Origin: Thermothielavioides terrestris NRRL 8126
Taxonomy: Eukaryota; Ascomycota; Sordariomycetes; Sordariales; Chaetomiaceae
Length of the DNA stretch: 64,000 bases
Reading direction: 5' to 3'
Assembly (NCBI RefSeq): GCF_000226115.1
Contig: NC_016458.1
Span: 1,116,001 to 1,180,000 of the forward strand
Position numbers and translations under genes: made by a program. The notes under the pieces are model-generated. The model had not been told where the DNA came from and did no database searches. It saw only the letters and a list, made by a program, of their open reading frames with translations. Shown here one piece after another: positions 12,458 to 24,235 of this stretch (position 1 is its first letter; the number at the start of each line of letters is the position of its first letter).

Positions 12458-13689
12458 GGAGGATATCTATCCTCTTTCTCGGCGAGACAGACTACAACGC
12501 CGAATCGGTCGAGATGAAGCCTGTCGAAGAGCACATCATGACAGGCTGTTTCATGGAAGCAGCAGTTCCCGCCGTCTTTGGCTCGTTTGTAGGGCCAGGA
12601 GCGCTGGAGATCTAGGAGATCTGTTCATGGAATGCCCGAGAGGCTTCGAACGTGGTATATTCGAAAGACGAGGGGGCGTTGTTGATACCGCACATTTCGA
12701 TGCTCGCTTTGGTGGGATGGAAGCCGATTTTTTCTTGATGGCATGAGCGTTGACCGCCTGAGCATACACAAAAGGCGGTCGTTTGTCTTTGACCGGGAGA
12801 CAGTTATTGTTCACGCACGTTCGCTGGTACATGGGAGGGAGAAGAGATCATCAAACTGGATGACGCCCTATCCCACGGCGAGATGGTCGAGTTATCTCTT
12901 TTCCTACTAACTTCTTCCCCCTCTCTTTCTCAAGGTCTTGTAACCTTGTACCTTTTTCTCTTGAGACCAGGGGCCGGGGATGGACGGGGTGGATGGGCAC
13001 AATTTAGATGGAACGGACGGTGGCTGAGTAGACGACTGGAATACGGATACCCTTCCTTACCGTACTTACTTACACTTGCTGGGGTCTTCCTAAAGAGGTC
13101 GTGGGATGAGGCAGGGTGCGGGTGCGGGTGCGGCTGTTGCCGTCGCCGCGGGGCCGTTACAGAGTTTTTTATGGATTGATCAGGTTGGTTTGGGAGCGGA
13201 GGGCGTTTAGTGCTTGGTTGGGGAAGGGGTAGATACGGCAATGGGATATCGCTTTGATGCTTTCTGCTTCTGACAGCATGGCTTGACAGCCGGGATTGGA
13301 TGAATTGTGGGCGCAGGATAGGGGCGTTCTTTGGCCGTGATGCTCTGGGTATGCGTGGAAGGGTTTGGTTTGCAACACCGCTCGAGCATCTTGAGGGGTT
13401 TTTTTAGGGCAACGGTTTAGTGCTGAGGTATGTACTCATTTTCGACTTTCAGTAGTTAAATACACTCGTTCGTTATTTTATTAGTGACACGATCAGAATC
13501 ATGCCTTATTTGGTTTCCGTAGCCACTGTTAGAGGGCATTTCTGAACTCCGACAACCACCAGTATATGAGCAAGTGGGTACCCTGGGGGTAAAAGCATTA
13601 GAATTATTACTTCTCTGCTTGCATTAGCAAGCCTCTTGGGTGCTTATTTTTTTTTTGTTTTTTTTGCTTTAGCCCGTTCCAACGCTCGC
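12458..13689. other. Convergent intergenic region between areA and the aldehyde dehydrogenase gene
   Basis: This holds the two facing 3' UTRs. It contains a GCGGGT-type microsatellite near 13115-13135 and two adjacent T runs at about 13646-13665, just past the dehydrogenase stop. I see no gene. Confidence 0.6.
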
Positions 13690-15662
13690 TCAGCTATTCT
13701 TCACAATCCCCAAGACGCCCCTGAGCTTCCTCGCAATGTCCATCCCATACCCAACCTCCACGACGCCCCTCGCAAATCTCCAACTGCGCTCCTGGTCTAG
13801 AACGGGGTACCGTATGGGCGGAGGGATCGCCGTCCGGACGCCCAGCCACGCGAAGCGGTCCTCGCACACCGCCTTGACATTGCACAGCCCGCGCAGCCCC
13901 TCCTCGCCGGCGAAGCGCCCGTAACCGGACCCGGACACGCCGCCGAAGGGCAGCTGCACGGCGTAGGTGGCGCCGAAGTCGTTGACGGCGACCATGCCAG
14001 CCTTGATGCCGCGGACGAGCGCGGCCAGGCGGGGGTCCGACTCGGCGCCGAACACGGAGCTGCCGAGGCCGAAGTGCGGCGCGTTCGCGACGGCCAGGAC
14101 CGCGTCCGCCGACGCGTCCGGAGCGCGCATCAGCACCATGATCGGCGCGAAGCACTCCTCGCGCGCGATGGCCATGTCGGGCGTCACGTCGGCCAGCAGC
14201 GTCGGCGCGAAGTAGTGGCCCCTGGGGTGGTCCGGGTGCGTGAAGCGTGCACCGCCAACGAGCAGGCGCGCGCCCTGCTGGACGGCGTCGGCGATGAGGG
14301 CCTCGAGGCGGTCGAAGGACGCGGAGGAGATCATGGCGCCCACGTCGGCGGTGGGGCCGAGGCGGAGGGCGCGCACGCGGGGCTCGAGGAGCGAGACGAG
14401 TTGGGGGTAGATGGCCGGCGTGGCGATGATGCGCTCGATGCCGATGCAGTTTTGCCCGGAGGCTTGGAACGAGCCGCGCATGAGGATCTCGATGACGCGC
14501 GGGAGGTCGCGCTTGCTGACCGAGTCGAGCACGATGGACGCGTCTTTGCCGCCGAGCTCGGCGACGACAGGGATGAGGGCTTTGGCGGCGGAGGCGGCCA
14601 CTTTGTGGCAGACGGGGCGCGAACCGATGAAGGTAATGTGGCTGATGCCGGGGTGCGAGGTGAGGTGGTTTGCCGTCTGCGGCCAGCAGACGACGGTCTG
14701 GATGAGGGCCGGGTCGTGTCCGTGAGCGACGAGGGCGCCGCGGGCGATATTGGTGAAGTAGGAGGAGCTCCAGGCGGTCTGCTCCGACACCTTGACGACA
14801 ATGCCGTTGCCCGAAAAGAGGGCGCTAATGACGGGGCCGATCAGGTTGTGAAAGGGGTAGTTCCAGCTGACCAGGGCCGCCACCACGCCGAGGGGCTCGT
14901 AGTGCACCGTGTTGCGCTTGTACGCCATCAAGAGGTTCGTCGGCCGGCGCGACGGGCGCAGGGCCTTCTCGCCGTGCGCGATGGTCCATTGGAGCTTCTC
15001 CACGGTTACCAGAACCTCACCCAGTTGCGCGTCAACCATGGTCTTGCCGCTGTCGAGGCATGACACGCGGCAGATCTCCTCCTGGTTGTCCAGCACATAC
15101 TGCAGCATGGAGCGGAGCACGGCGCGGCGCTGGCGGAAGGATGTGGCAGCCCATTTCGTCTGTGCAGCCTGTGCCTGCTCGACGGCTCGATCAATGGCGT
15201 TCGGGGTCGACGGGTTCACGAGGCCGAGGAACTGTCCGGTGGCTGGAGCGTAGCAATGGACAGCGGTAGAGCCTGCAACCTGATACGGACCCAAAAAGAG
15301 GATTAGCTGCGCTGTGGCAACCAGAACTCGCGTCCGTGAGCATGACGTACCTTGATGGAGGGCTCGTCGAGGATCTCGACCTGGTCGGGCATCTTGGGCG
15401 ACGGGACGGTGTAGCGGATCGGCCGGTCGTCCTCGCGCAGCGCGAGATAGCAGACGACCAGGACGCCCAGGGCGGTCCAGACATACGGCCACACGTGCTC
15501 GGGGACGCCAATCAACCTGGACGCAATGCTCAGCTGGGCGACGACAACTGCCTGCGAGGCCCAATGGGTTCTTACTCGAAGCTCTGCGTGGCAACGCGGA
15601 GCTGCTCCAGCAGGCTCCACGCAGCTTCTCTTGCCATCATCGCCGCCCTCGATGCTAGGCAC
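13690..15662 (-). CDS. msc7: Membrane-anchored aldehyde dehydrogenase, Msc7 type
   Basis: Two exons on the minus strand, 15662-15351 and 15279-13690, give about 633 aa. The 71-nt intron (GTACGT...ATCAG) joins E-P-S-I-K to V-A-G-S. Residues near 55-75 (V-W-P-Y-V-W-T-A-L-G-V-L-V-V-C-Y-L-A-L) form a membrane anchor, as in yeast Msc7. The ALDH fold follows with S-W-N-Y-P-F, the catalytic Glu in A-E-L-G-G-K (about 344) and the catalytic Cys in S-G-Q-N-C (about 380). It should oxidise an aldehyde with NAD(P)+ at an internal membrane; the substrate is unknown. The N-terminus is doubtful. In this frame it starts M-P-S-I-E, but another frame from an ATG at 15637 reads more naturally (M-A-R-E-A-A-W-S-L-L-E-Q-L) until a stop at 15572-15574, suggesting a one-base indel or an unrecognised exon. 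The first ~30 residues should not be trusted. Confidence 0.85.
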
Positions 15663-16668
15663 CCTCTCAACGCATTACTGCAGGTTTGCGACTGGCATTG
15701 GCTTGTGAATGAGCTGAGAGGCACTAGAAAAAGGTGCTAGCGAGGGGACGGACCGAGTCGTCAGTTGAATCCTCACGCCACTTTTTCGGTATGCTCCGCG
15801 TTCGCGACGTTCAATGGCCTGCAGGGGTGTGGGTGCATTTGCAGGTCTTGGCAGGGGCCATCCCCACTAATTACTGCGTAGGCAGTGTGGAGGTAGGCCC
15901 ACAGCGGCCAGGGCGCCAACGCCTCGGTGCTCTCCAGGATCGCCGTAACGTTCGTTACACAGTAACTTATTGGAGAAGCCTGGTGTGAGATCCGTGACGC
16001 GCCATGCGAACGACAGTCCACCGGAGAGGACGCAGACTCTAGAACTTATTTTCTCGCATTCCAGCAGGAAGGCATATACGGAAATGACTCTTCTATTGTA
16101 CAGCACAATAACGCAAGTCCAAGCCGCTTGGGGAAACCTAAGAAAAACCCCTAGTTTTGCCAATGCATCCCCATCCAAAACGCCATATGCCATGTGAACA
16201 GAAACCAGAGCTAAGAAACCAAGAAAAAAATGAGCGAAAGAGAGAGCAAAGGAGAAAAAGAGAACAGCGCTGTCGAGCAGTAACAACAACTGAACAACTG
16301 ACAGCCCCTCCGCAGCCTGCTCCGCTTTCCCAGACCATAGGTAACAACTTTTTACACCGCAACCACCGCCATAGTAAAAGCCCACAACAAACGACGTAAC
16401 GCTGTCTCCTCCGCCCACGGCCGTGGATGTGGGGTGGATGTGGGAGAACGCCGTCATCATACGACTTCCTTCATGCAACACATGCACGAACGCCCCAAGG
16501 GGATATCTAACAAGGTGAGCGATCAAAAGATGAGGGCAAACAAGAAGGAAAACAAAGGATCGAAGAGGCCGCCACAGCACCACACCAACCATACCGCCAC
16601 AAGGGCATGAATGTACCTCTCCCCACTCAAATACTCCTCCATACACCGACTGGACAGGCGCATAATCA
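15663..16668. other. Intergenic: dehydrogenase promoter and flippase 3' UTR
   Basis: Both neighbours are on the minus strand, so this holds the upstream region of one and the 3' UTR of the other. An A-rich purine stretch lies near 16205-16265. A 280-codon minus-strand frame at 15867-16709 has chance-like hydrophobic composition and is not called. Confidence 0.6.
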
Positions 16669-19600
16669 TCATGGATCGATGCTCTTCTTCGAGAAAGCCG
16701 ACAAGCCACGCTTCCTGACCGTGGTCAAGTTGAATCGGCGCTGGCCGTCGGGCAGGCCCTGGGTCGAGTGCGTCGACTCGACCCTGCTGAGCCGCGCGGC
16801 CGAAGTAAAATCGTTGCTGGCCTCGAAGCTGGGCCGGACGCGGTCCACGGAGCGCCGGATGCGGTCGTACGACGGCCGGGCGCGGTCGATCGACGGCCGC
16901 GTGACCGCCCGCTCCGGCTCCTCGCCGACGAGGTCCCCTTGCAGCTCGGCCGACGCTCGGCTCTGCATGATGTAGTTGGTCCCGTCGCTGCCGTTCTGCG
17001 TGCGCGTGTTGTGCGTCGCGACCGACGGCGGGTAGATCGGCCGCCGGTCCTCGTCAACGCTGGCGTACTGCGTATGCTTCGGTTTCCTGCTGCGCCCGGA
17101 CAGCTTGCCCGACGAGGAGGACGACTTGGACGACCCGCCGTCGATACCCTCGCCTGCTGCCATCGCTGCAGCCTTCGTGGCGTCGGCGTCGGCAAAGTCG
17201 CCGCGCTTGGCCTGCTCCCTGATGATATCAACATCATAGGGAAACCGCGACTTCTGGATGACCTTGATCACCAGCCGAGGGAGCAGGCATATGGTCGGCG
17301 TCACAATCAGGCACATCCAGAAGGTAAGCTCCTGGAAGAGTTGTGCGGCCGCCTGGTAGAAACCGGCCGAGTAGGTACTAGCCGTGTACACGCCGGTCCA
17401 GAAGAAGATGAAGAGGTCGCTCAGCACAACGACGAGGATCATCACCCAATCCCATCGATACGTGTTGATTAAGATGTAGGCATTGATGGTAATCACGGCC
17501 GGGAAGGCAACGTAGCATCCCAGCCGAGTGCGCTCCGCAATAACGAGCCCGTTGCCGGTCGCGGTAGTCGTGAGCACGACGAAGATGAACGGAATGAAGA
17601 AGCTCGCGACCGACTGGTAGATGCCATCAAACATGTAGGCCCTATCACAAATGGGTCAGCAAAAAGGAACAATCGACAGCTCCCAACACAACACAAAAGA
17701 AAAGTAGAAAAAGAAAGCAAAAGGGAGCGGGAAAAAGACATAAAAAATTTACTAACCAGAACTTCGGTTGAGTCCACTCCTTCCGTTCAATGCCGCGTCG
17801 GTAGAGCTGGGGCACCGCCAACGACACCGTGTCGCTCACGTCCTGGTCCAGGACGCCCATAAGGATAACTGGGACCGACGTGAAGAAGAGGTTGAACATG
17901 GTGATGTATGTCTGGTCGAAGATGTACGAGATGTCGAAGTCGGCGAAGATCTGGTACCAGAAGATGGCCCACACCCAGATCATGTTCTTGTAGAAGAAGT
18001 TGCTGATCGACTCCGCCACGCGCCGGTAGGACCACCTGCCGTGCACCAGCACCAGCCTCTGCAAGAAGCGGAACTGCCCGATGGCGTAGTCGGATGACAT
18101 GACAGCCTGCCGTCCCTCCAGACCCGCGATGCCGACGCCGACGTCTGCCTCCTGGATCATCGCCACATCGTTCGCCCCGTCTCCGATAGAGAGCGTTATG
18201 ACATCTAGCCCGTTCTTTACCATCGAGACGACGGCGGCCTTCTGCGCGGGACTGACACGGCAGCAGAGGACCGATTTGCACTGCTTGCAGAGCAGCAGGA
18301 ACTTCTGCTTCAACGCGTCGCTGAGCACCCACCGCAGCGTGAAGCCGTCGATCACAAGTGCATGTGTGGGGGCGGGGGGCTGATGGTCTTTCCGTGCCTT
18401 CTTCAACTCCTCATCGCTGCCCGTGATGTTGAATTTCGCCATGGCCGCGTTGAGCTGCTCCTCGGCCATCGCAATGTACTCTTCTTCCGTCGCCGTGCTG
18501 GCCTCTTCTTCATGCACTTGTAAGCGCAAGAGATCCAGATCGTTGTTGAGGAGGTTGCAGGAAAAGCCGATGTTGATTGCCGTCTCGACCTTGTCGCCCG
18601 TGAGAACCCACAGCTTGATTCCGGCATCGCCTAGCAGCGCGATCGTGTCCGGCACGCCATCCTGAAGACGGTCTTCGATAGCCGTCCCGCCAAGCAAGGT
18701 GAGATCGCGCTCAATCTTATCGGCAACCTCCTCGAGCTTCTCCTCGCGGTTCTCCAGAGCCGTGGCGGCTATGTCATGTTCCTTCCTCCACTCTCGGTAC
18801 TCCTCTTCCGAAAGCTCTCTTTCTGCAATGCAGAGCGTCCGGAGACCCTCGACCGCGAACATCTCGAGGTGCTGTGCAGTCTCCCTGCGAAGCTCGGCCT
18901 GCTCGCCCTTCTTGAGACGGGAGTAGATGACGCTGTCGGCACCTTTGCAGAATAGCAGGATTCTGCCGTCGGGCATCCTGACGATTGCGCTCATTCTTTT
19001 CCTGCTGGAGTTGAACTCGATCGTGTTGAGGACCGGGAAGTGCCGGTCGGTGCCCATGACGTTCACATCGATTCCGTCGCTTGACGAGCCAAGTACAGTG
19101 AATCCCATGTCACGGGCCGTGGCCACCAGCGCTGCCTCGTCTGGCGATTGAGCCTTGAAAATCATCTTGGGAGGGTCGCCTGGCTGCTTCTCGGGAATGA
19201 CAGTGTGACAGAGGGCAAGCGCCAACATGAAGTGCTCGTTGGCCTGCTGCTGCTCGGGGCCGTTCTTGCCCGCGAGATCGTCAACAAAATCAGGCGCGAT
19301 GAAGGTCAAGTCCTCGTCGTGGAGATACGGGTTGTCGTGCAGTTGTCGCAGCCCACGGATCGCTCTGACCTTGGCATTGGCAATCTCGGCCCGAATGGCC
19401 GCTGCTTCTTGCTCCACGTCGATGCCCATCCTCTTGTTCATGCCTGCTTGAGCCTCCGTGTAAGCTTCGCCGTAAGGCTGGCCGTTGATGGTTGCCTTTT
19501 TGAATTCCATGACGTTCTGCGTCAGCGTTCCCGTTTTGTCCGAGAAGATGTACTCGATCTGGCCGACGTCATCCGAAATGTTCCAGGATTTGGGAATGCA

Positions 19601-21454
19601 CGGCTGATCGATCTTGTCGTAGTACATCCCGATGTCACTGTAGATGAAGAACGCTTGCAGTGTCCTCAAGATCTCGAGCGAGATGTAGAGCGAAATCGGC
19701 ACCAGGTTCTGGAAGACAATGACAGCGGCCCAGAAAGTGATGAAGCCAGTCAGGCCCGGGGACCCGTTCATGGCCCCGTGCTCGAACCAGGCCATCGATG
19801 AATCCGGCTTCCCCCAGGCCACGCCGTTGGCGATGGCCGCCATCAGACACATGGCGAAGAGAACGACGAAGTTGCATATGACATTGAAGTTCAGTTCCCT
19901 GGCGATGCGGGGTCGCTTGCTTGGCGTAATGCCGGCGTTCATCATGATCTTCGTGTCGTGGCCGGTGAAGACGACGACGCCAAGAGCCCACTCCGTGTTC
20001 CGGAGGTTGCAACCCCGCAAAAGCAAGTTGTCGATACCGATCGGCTCCGATTTCTCAATCGGCTCCGCCTTGGGATCCCAGGGCACGGTCTGCCGCCACT
20101 TGATGGCGCCGTTGTACTTGTACAGATTCGGCTGAGGGGCCTCGCTCTCGATCATGAACTGAGCCCGCTCACAGTCGCGGGCGTGCCTCAGCGTCCGGCC
20201 GCACCGCAGAGCCGACCGCACCTTCAAGTTGGTTTCTCCATCCAAGTTCTTGGTCTCGACATAGCATGCGCCGTCCGGGTCTGAGGTAGCCAGGATTACG
20301 ATATCAGCGGGGAGCTCGTCGTCGTTGTATACGCGAACAAAGTCGCCCACCACCAGGTTCTTCCAAGCATCTCTTTGAAACCTCGCCTTGCCCGAGATAG
20401 GAATCTGCGGGTTGATCAGGTCGCCGCTGAAGTTCTCGAAACGGGCCATCTCGCTCTCCACTGCGGTCGAGATGTCGGGCCTGTTGGGGTTGCGCGGCAG
20501 GGGCGACGGCACCGGCGTCATCTGGATCTCTTCCTGCGCCGAGACGAAGGTGTTAGGCGACGCGACGGCCTCCCACGGCGTGGTCCTCGACTCGATTGAC
20601 ATGCGAGGGTCGGCCGCCATGAAGGTCTGGCGTCCGGACTTCGCATCCTTCTTCCACAGGCGTTCGATTGCATGCCATATCGCGCCGAAAAAGCGGGAAT
20701 TGGCCTTTTTGAATTTCCGCCACAACGAAACATTATCCTCCCGCACGTTGACGTTCTGGCAGCCCACGAGTCGATGGACCGGCGCGTTGTTGAGCTCGTT
20801 ATCGAGAACTGTCCTTCGGTAATCTTCGATGGCGTCCTTGATCGCCGTGACACAAACAATAAATATTAGGGGGGCCGAGTTGAGGCCGGGGTTGATGCCG
20901 CCAAAAATAGGGAATATCTAGGAGTTGTGGTTGGTCAATGTCTTGGCCTGTTTTGGCGAGAAAAGGGGGGAAGGGGGGGGGGGAGGGGGCGGGCCGGGCG
21001 AACTCACAACTAAGATAACGAGGAACAGAAAGAATATGTTGGCGATATTGTGGAACTGGAAAAACAGGTTTTTGGGGATGAAGGAGAGAGGGGTGTATTT
21101 GGCGGTCCGGATCTTGTTTCGCGCGTACTGTTGTTTCGGATGCCCCTCGTCATCCTGCAGCTCGCGCGGCAACGGGAGATTGAAGTAAAGTCTCCGCGAC
21201 CCGGCCCCGTCGCCGTTGTCGTCCTCGGAAGTACCATCATCCTTCTTCACGCCGTCCTCGGGCTGGGACGTGTCGGTCCCCCCCGACGCCCTCTTCTTCT
21301 CGCCCGACGAGCTCTTGTTGTGTCTCCTGCCCATTAACGAGAGTCGCTTCATGGCGCTGCTTTTGACGGTCAACTTCCGGGTGGCCCACCGAGACCGCTG
21401 CATTGGCAGCTCTGCTCCGGTGGCGTCCCCGGCTTCCCCTTCTGGAGCCGCCAT
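16669..21454 (-). CDS. dnfA: P4-ATPase phospholipid flippase, Dnf1/DnfA class
   Basis: Exons 21454-21008, 20917-17757 and 17641-16669 encode 1526 aa, close to yeast Dnf1. Introns are 90 nt (GTGAGT) and 116 nt (GTTAGT). Landmarks in order: the N-terminal flippase signature around the first membrane pair ([12 protein letters not shown]), D-G-E-T-N-L-K in the actuator domain, P-I-S-L-Y-I-S-L-E in M4, the phosphorylated Asp in D-K-T-G-T-L-T-Q-N (about 607), the nucleotide-binding domain, and [11 protein letters not shown] (about 1060), then six C-terminal membrane segments and a basic/Ser-rich tail with R-P-S repeats. The phrase [17 protein letters not shown] marks the Dnf1/2 class rather than Drs2 or Neo1. 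Expected role: inward translocation of PC/PE at the plasma membrane and hyphal apex with a Cdc50/Lem3 partner. The start ATG sits in a strong context (caccATGG). Confidence 0.95.
20961..20998. repeat. G-rich tract in flippase intron 1
   Basis: Runs of 6, 11, 5, 3 and 3 G on the plus strand (C on the transcript) fill the 5' half of the 90-nt intron. Four or more runs of three or more G fit the G-quadruplex pattern on the plus strand. Confidence 0.75.
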
Positions 21455-24235
21455 GGTGTTGGGATCGCGGGCAGGGCCCGATCATCCGAAGATGCCCGCC
21501 AGGCTGGCCAAGGTGGCCCCAGTCGCTGCTCCGGGCCAATACCGCCGACGTTATTGCAAGGCCGGATCGAGAGGTGCCGAATTCTCGGAGACGGAGTCGC
21601 ACGGGGGTGGCGGGAACAAGCGTCGCGCCGTCGAGTCTCGCGATACTGGATCCGTCTTGCCTTCCGTAATATTTCAGCGGACAAATCGGCGGCAGGCAGC
21701 AAACGGTGCATTCAAAGAGGCGCGAGAGACTGGACCAAAACCCGGCAAGGCAAAGTGTTTCGCGATCCTTGCGAGTCTCCCGGTCGTCGCAGGTTCAGAG
21801 AGAGATTTTGATGGGCGGAGGCGCGGGACGTTGCTGGCGACGGGCTGGCCGGAACCCTCGGGGTTGTGCACGCAGCGAGAACGAAGGGACCATGCTCTGG
21901 CATGGGGCAGGCCTCGACAGTGAGCGACCCGCAACTAACTTAGTGTAGTGTACAGATGCAGGCGAGTTCGGGAACTCCTTGGCGGGACCCGCATGAACAG
22001 AAGAGAAAGGGGGAAATTTTTCGACGACGCTCTTTTGTTGCGCCGCAGTTCCTTCCGGGCGGGCGAAAAAAGGCCAGCCTGACAGAAACCGGGGTGCACC
22101 CGTGAGCATTCCCGGTCCTGAATTGGTCAGCGCCGCTTTTTACTCATTTTACCAAGTGCAACGGCTCTCGCGGCACGAAAGTGGGGGCTGATGCTTGGAA
22201 ACTCGGTCTTTGCCCCAGCCGCGTGCGTACGGATCAACTCCCTCCTTGAAGTTGCCCCAATATGCTGGGCGCGACTGTGGGTAACATCGAATATTCTCTC
22301 CGTATTCTGTGTGTTCCTTGTCTTTTCACATCTAACACAGTTAGTTGTAATTGTTCCTCTTCGTGTGGTGATATTCAGCATCAAGATGCAAGTTCCGTCG
22401 CTGACGTCAAGCCCCGAAGACATGCCAAACAGGCCGTGTTACGGAGCACGTAGTGAATACCCCAAAGCTCGGGCCGTGGACACGGTAATGAATTGTACGG
22501 CGAAGCATTGGAGTTGGAGGATGCCCATCCGGTCGCTGCCTTAACAGGTGGGACCCTTGGCGGAGACGGTACTCGATGAGCGGCACCCTACCTAATTTGG
22601 GATGTTCGTGATCTCGTCACGGACCGAGTACTGCGTCAGCGCCGGGGTTTCAGAGATCTTCTGCCCCGTTTTCGGGCTTTGGCTGGAGTCCGGCAGCACC
22701 ACGGCTCCACGCCAAATTACCTAATCCTTGCTCATACCAGAAACTTGGCGACTTCCAACGGTTGCTGCGCACTTCCTTCCGTACACAGTAACTTATTGAT
22801 AGTAGTAGTGTAGTGTAGTATTCCGTAATACACAGTATACTGTAGAGGAGGGTAACCGCGATCGCAGGCATCATATTCCGAGCAATGTCCCGTTTCTTGC
22901 AGGTAGGAAAGAATGGCCATTTTGCCGTGCATCCGCAATTTTGGGGCCCTCCTCGAGCGCCCTGGGCTACTACCTACGGGAGGCTGCTGCTGGGAAGAAG
23001 TGTCGGGCTGGGGCCGACCACCAGGACGCTCGCACCGATTCCGAGAATGCTGCCTTCAGCAATGCGGCCGGCTTGAGGGCTTCGCGGCTGACACTCGGTG
23101 CCTTCGCCTCAGAGCACTGCCCAGAAAGCTGCGGATCAGTGGCAGTGTCACTGTTCCTGACTGCGCAACGTTCTTTGCATTCCGTACAAGCAGCTGACTG
23201 GGATCGTCCTGGTGTATTCCGTACAAGTCGGTAGTGGAAGGACGTCTAGTCACGAGGAGGATCGGCAACGTGAAACTCTCTCCCGGTACGGCAAAGTTGA
23301 GGCGAAGTGTCTCTACACAAGGATCACTGCGCCGCTGTCCCTCCCCGCCACCAATCCAGAAGCTGGGTTGGGAGGCAGTGTCCGGTTTCAGCCCCACCCA
23401 GAAGAGAATGGATGCTCGCTATGCTCGTGTGAGCGAGACCCGGCCAATGAAGTCATAGGTACCCGCGGCTCAGCTAGTGTTCGGATTAGAGGATGATATT
23501 CCCTCCTTATCCAAGATGCGAGAGAGCATGTAAGGGAGCGGCGTACGGAGTCTTGTAGTGTGGTATTCCAAACATAGGGATGTATCCCGTACGCACCTAC
23601 ACACCTACATGCCGTACGACGGAAGTCGCTTGACAGCTGACAAGGCGTACCTCAAAGGATCCTCAAGCCTTCGGGGAGGCCGTCACCCACCCTTGTTTTC
23701 TTGTCACAAAGCGCACAGGTTCGACGGATTATCAGCTGAAGACCAAGACGCTGACACCGACGCCGTCAGGAAAATTCACCAAAGATGACTGTACTGTACA
23801 GTACAAAGAAATCGCCGTTGTATTCCCAGTTCCTCCACGTGTTGAGGTGTACCGGGGCTTTCTGGAAAATGAACCAGGTGATTATTGTTCAAAAATAACT
23901 TTTGTCGACAGGACCTTGAGCCACCCGACATCGTAATTGCGATAATACGCAGCTTGTTGTACAGTGCCGTTAGCTGCTTGATGCGGTAAGTCAACTTGGG
24001 TAGGTTGACGAGATCGATGCCGTGAACAAACTCGGTGCCTACCCAAGTCAGCAATACCGTAGGTACCGTACTTCTGTATTTCATACCGTTAGCGCTGGCA
24101 CGCTTCCCCATGCTTCCCCCACCCCCGACGCGCTCGCCATTGACGACGCGTCAAGGCGCCAAGACGCCATTGCCCAGCAACGTCTTCCCATCACCCGCGA
24201 GGAAAGGAATCGTTGAGTTGAACTCAGGATTCGAG
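21455..24235. other. Divergent 2.8-kb intergenic region (flippase / CANIN-like gene)
   Basis: No supported gene. It carries copies of dispersed AT-containing motifs: TAGTGTAGTGTA at 21941, a TAGTG/TATTCCGTAATAC cluster at 22801-22844, and a 12-nt direct repeat ATTCCGTACAAG at 23179-23190 and 23216-23227. Repeated TACCGTA-type strings lie near 24055-24090. Confidence 0.6.

Noticed and set aside
14074..15063. 329-codon plus-strand frame
   Set aside because: Antisense shadow of the aldehyde dehydrogenase, whose catalytic motifs are intact on the minus strand.
15867..16709. 280-codon hydrophobic frame on the minus strand
   Set aside because: It overlaps the flippase 3' end in another frame. The hydrophobic composition comes from T-rich UTR sequence; no conserved motif.
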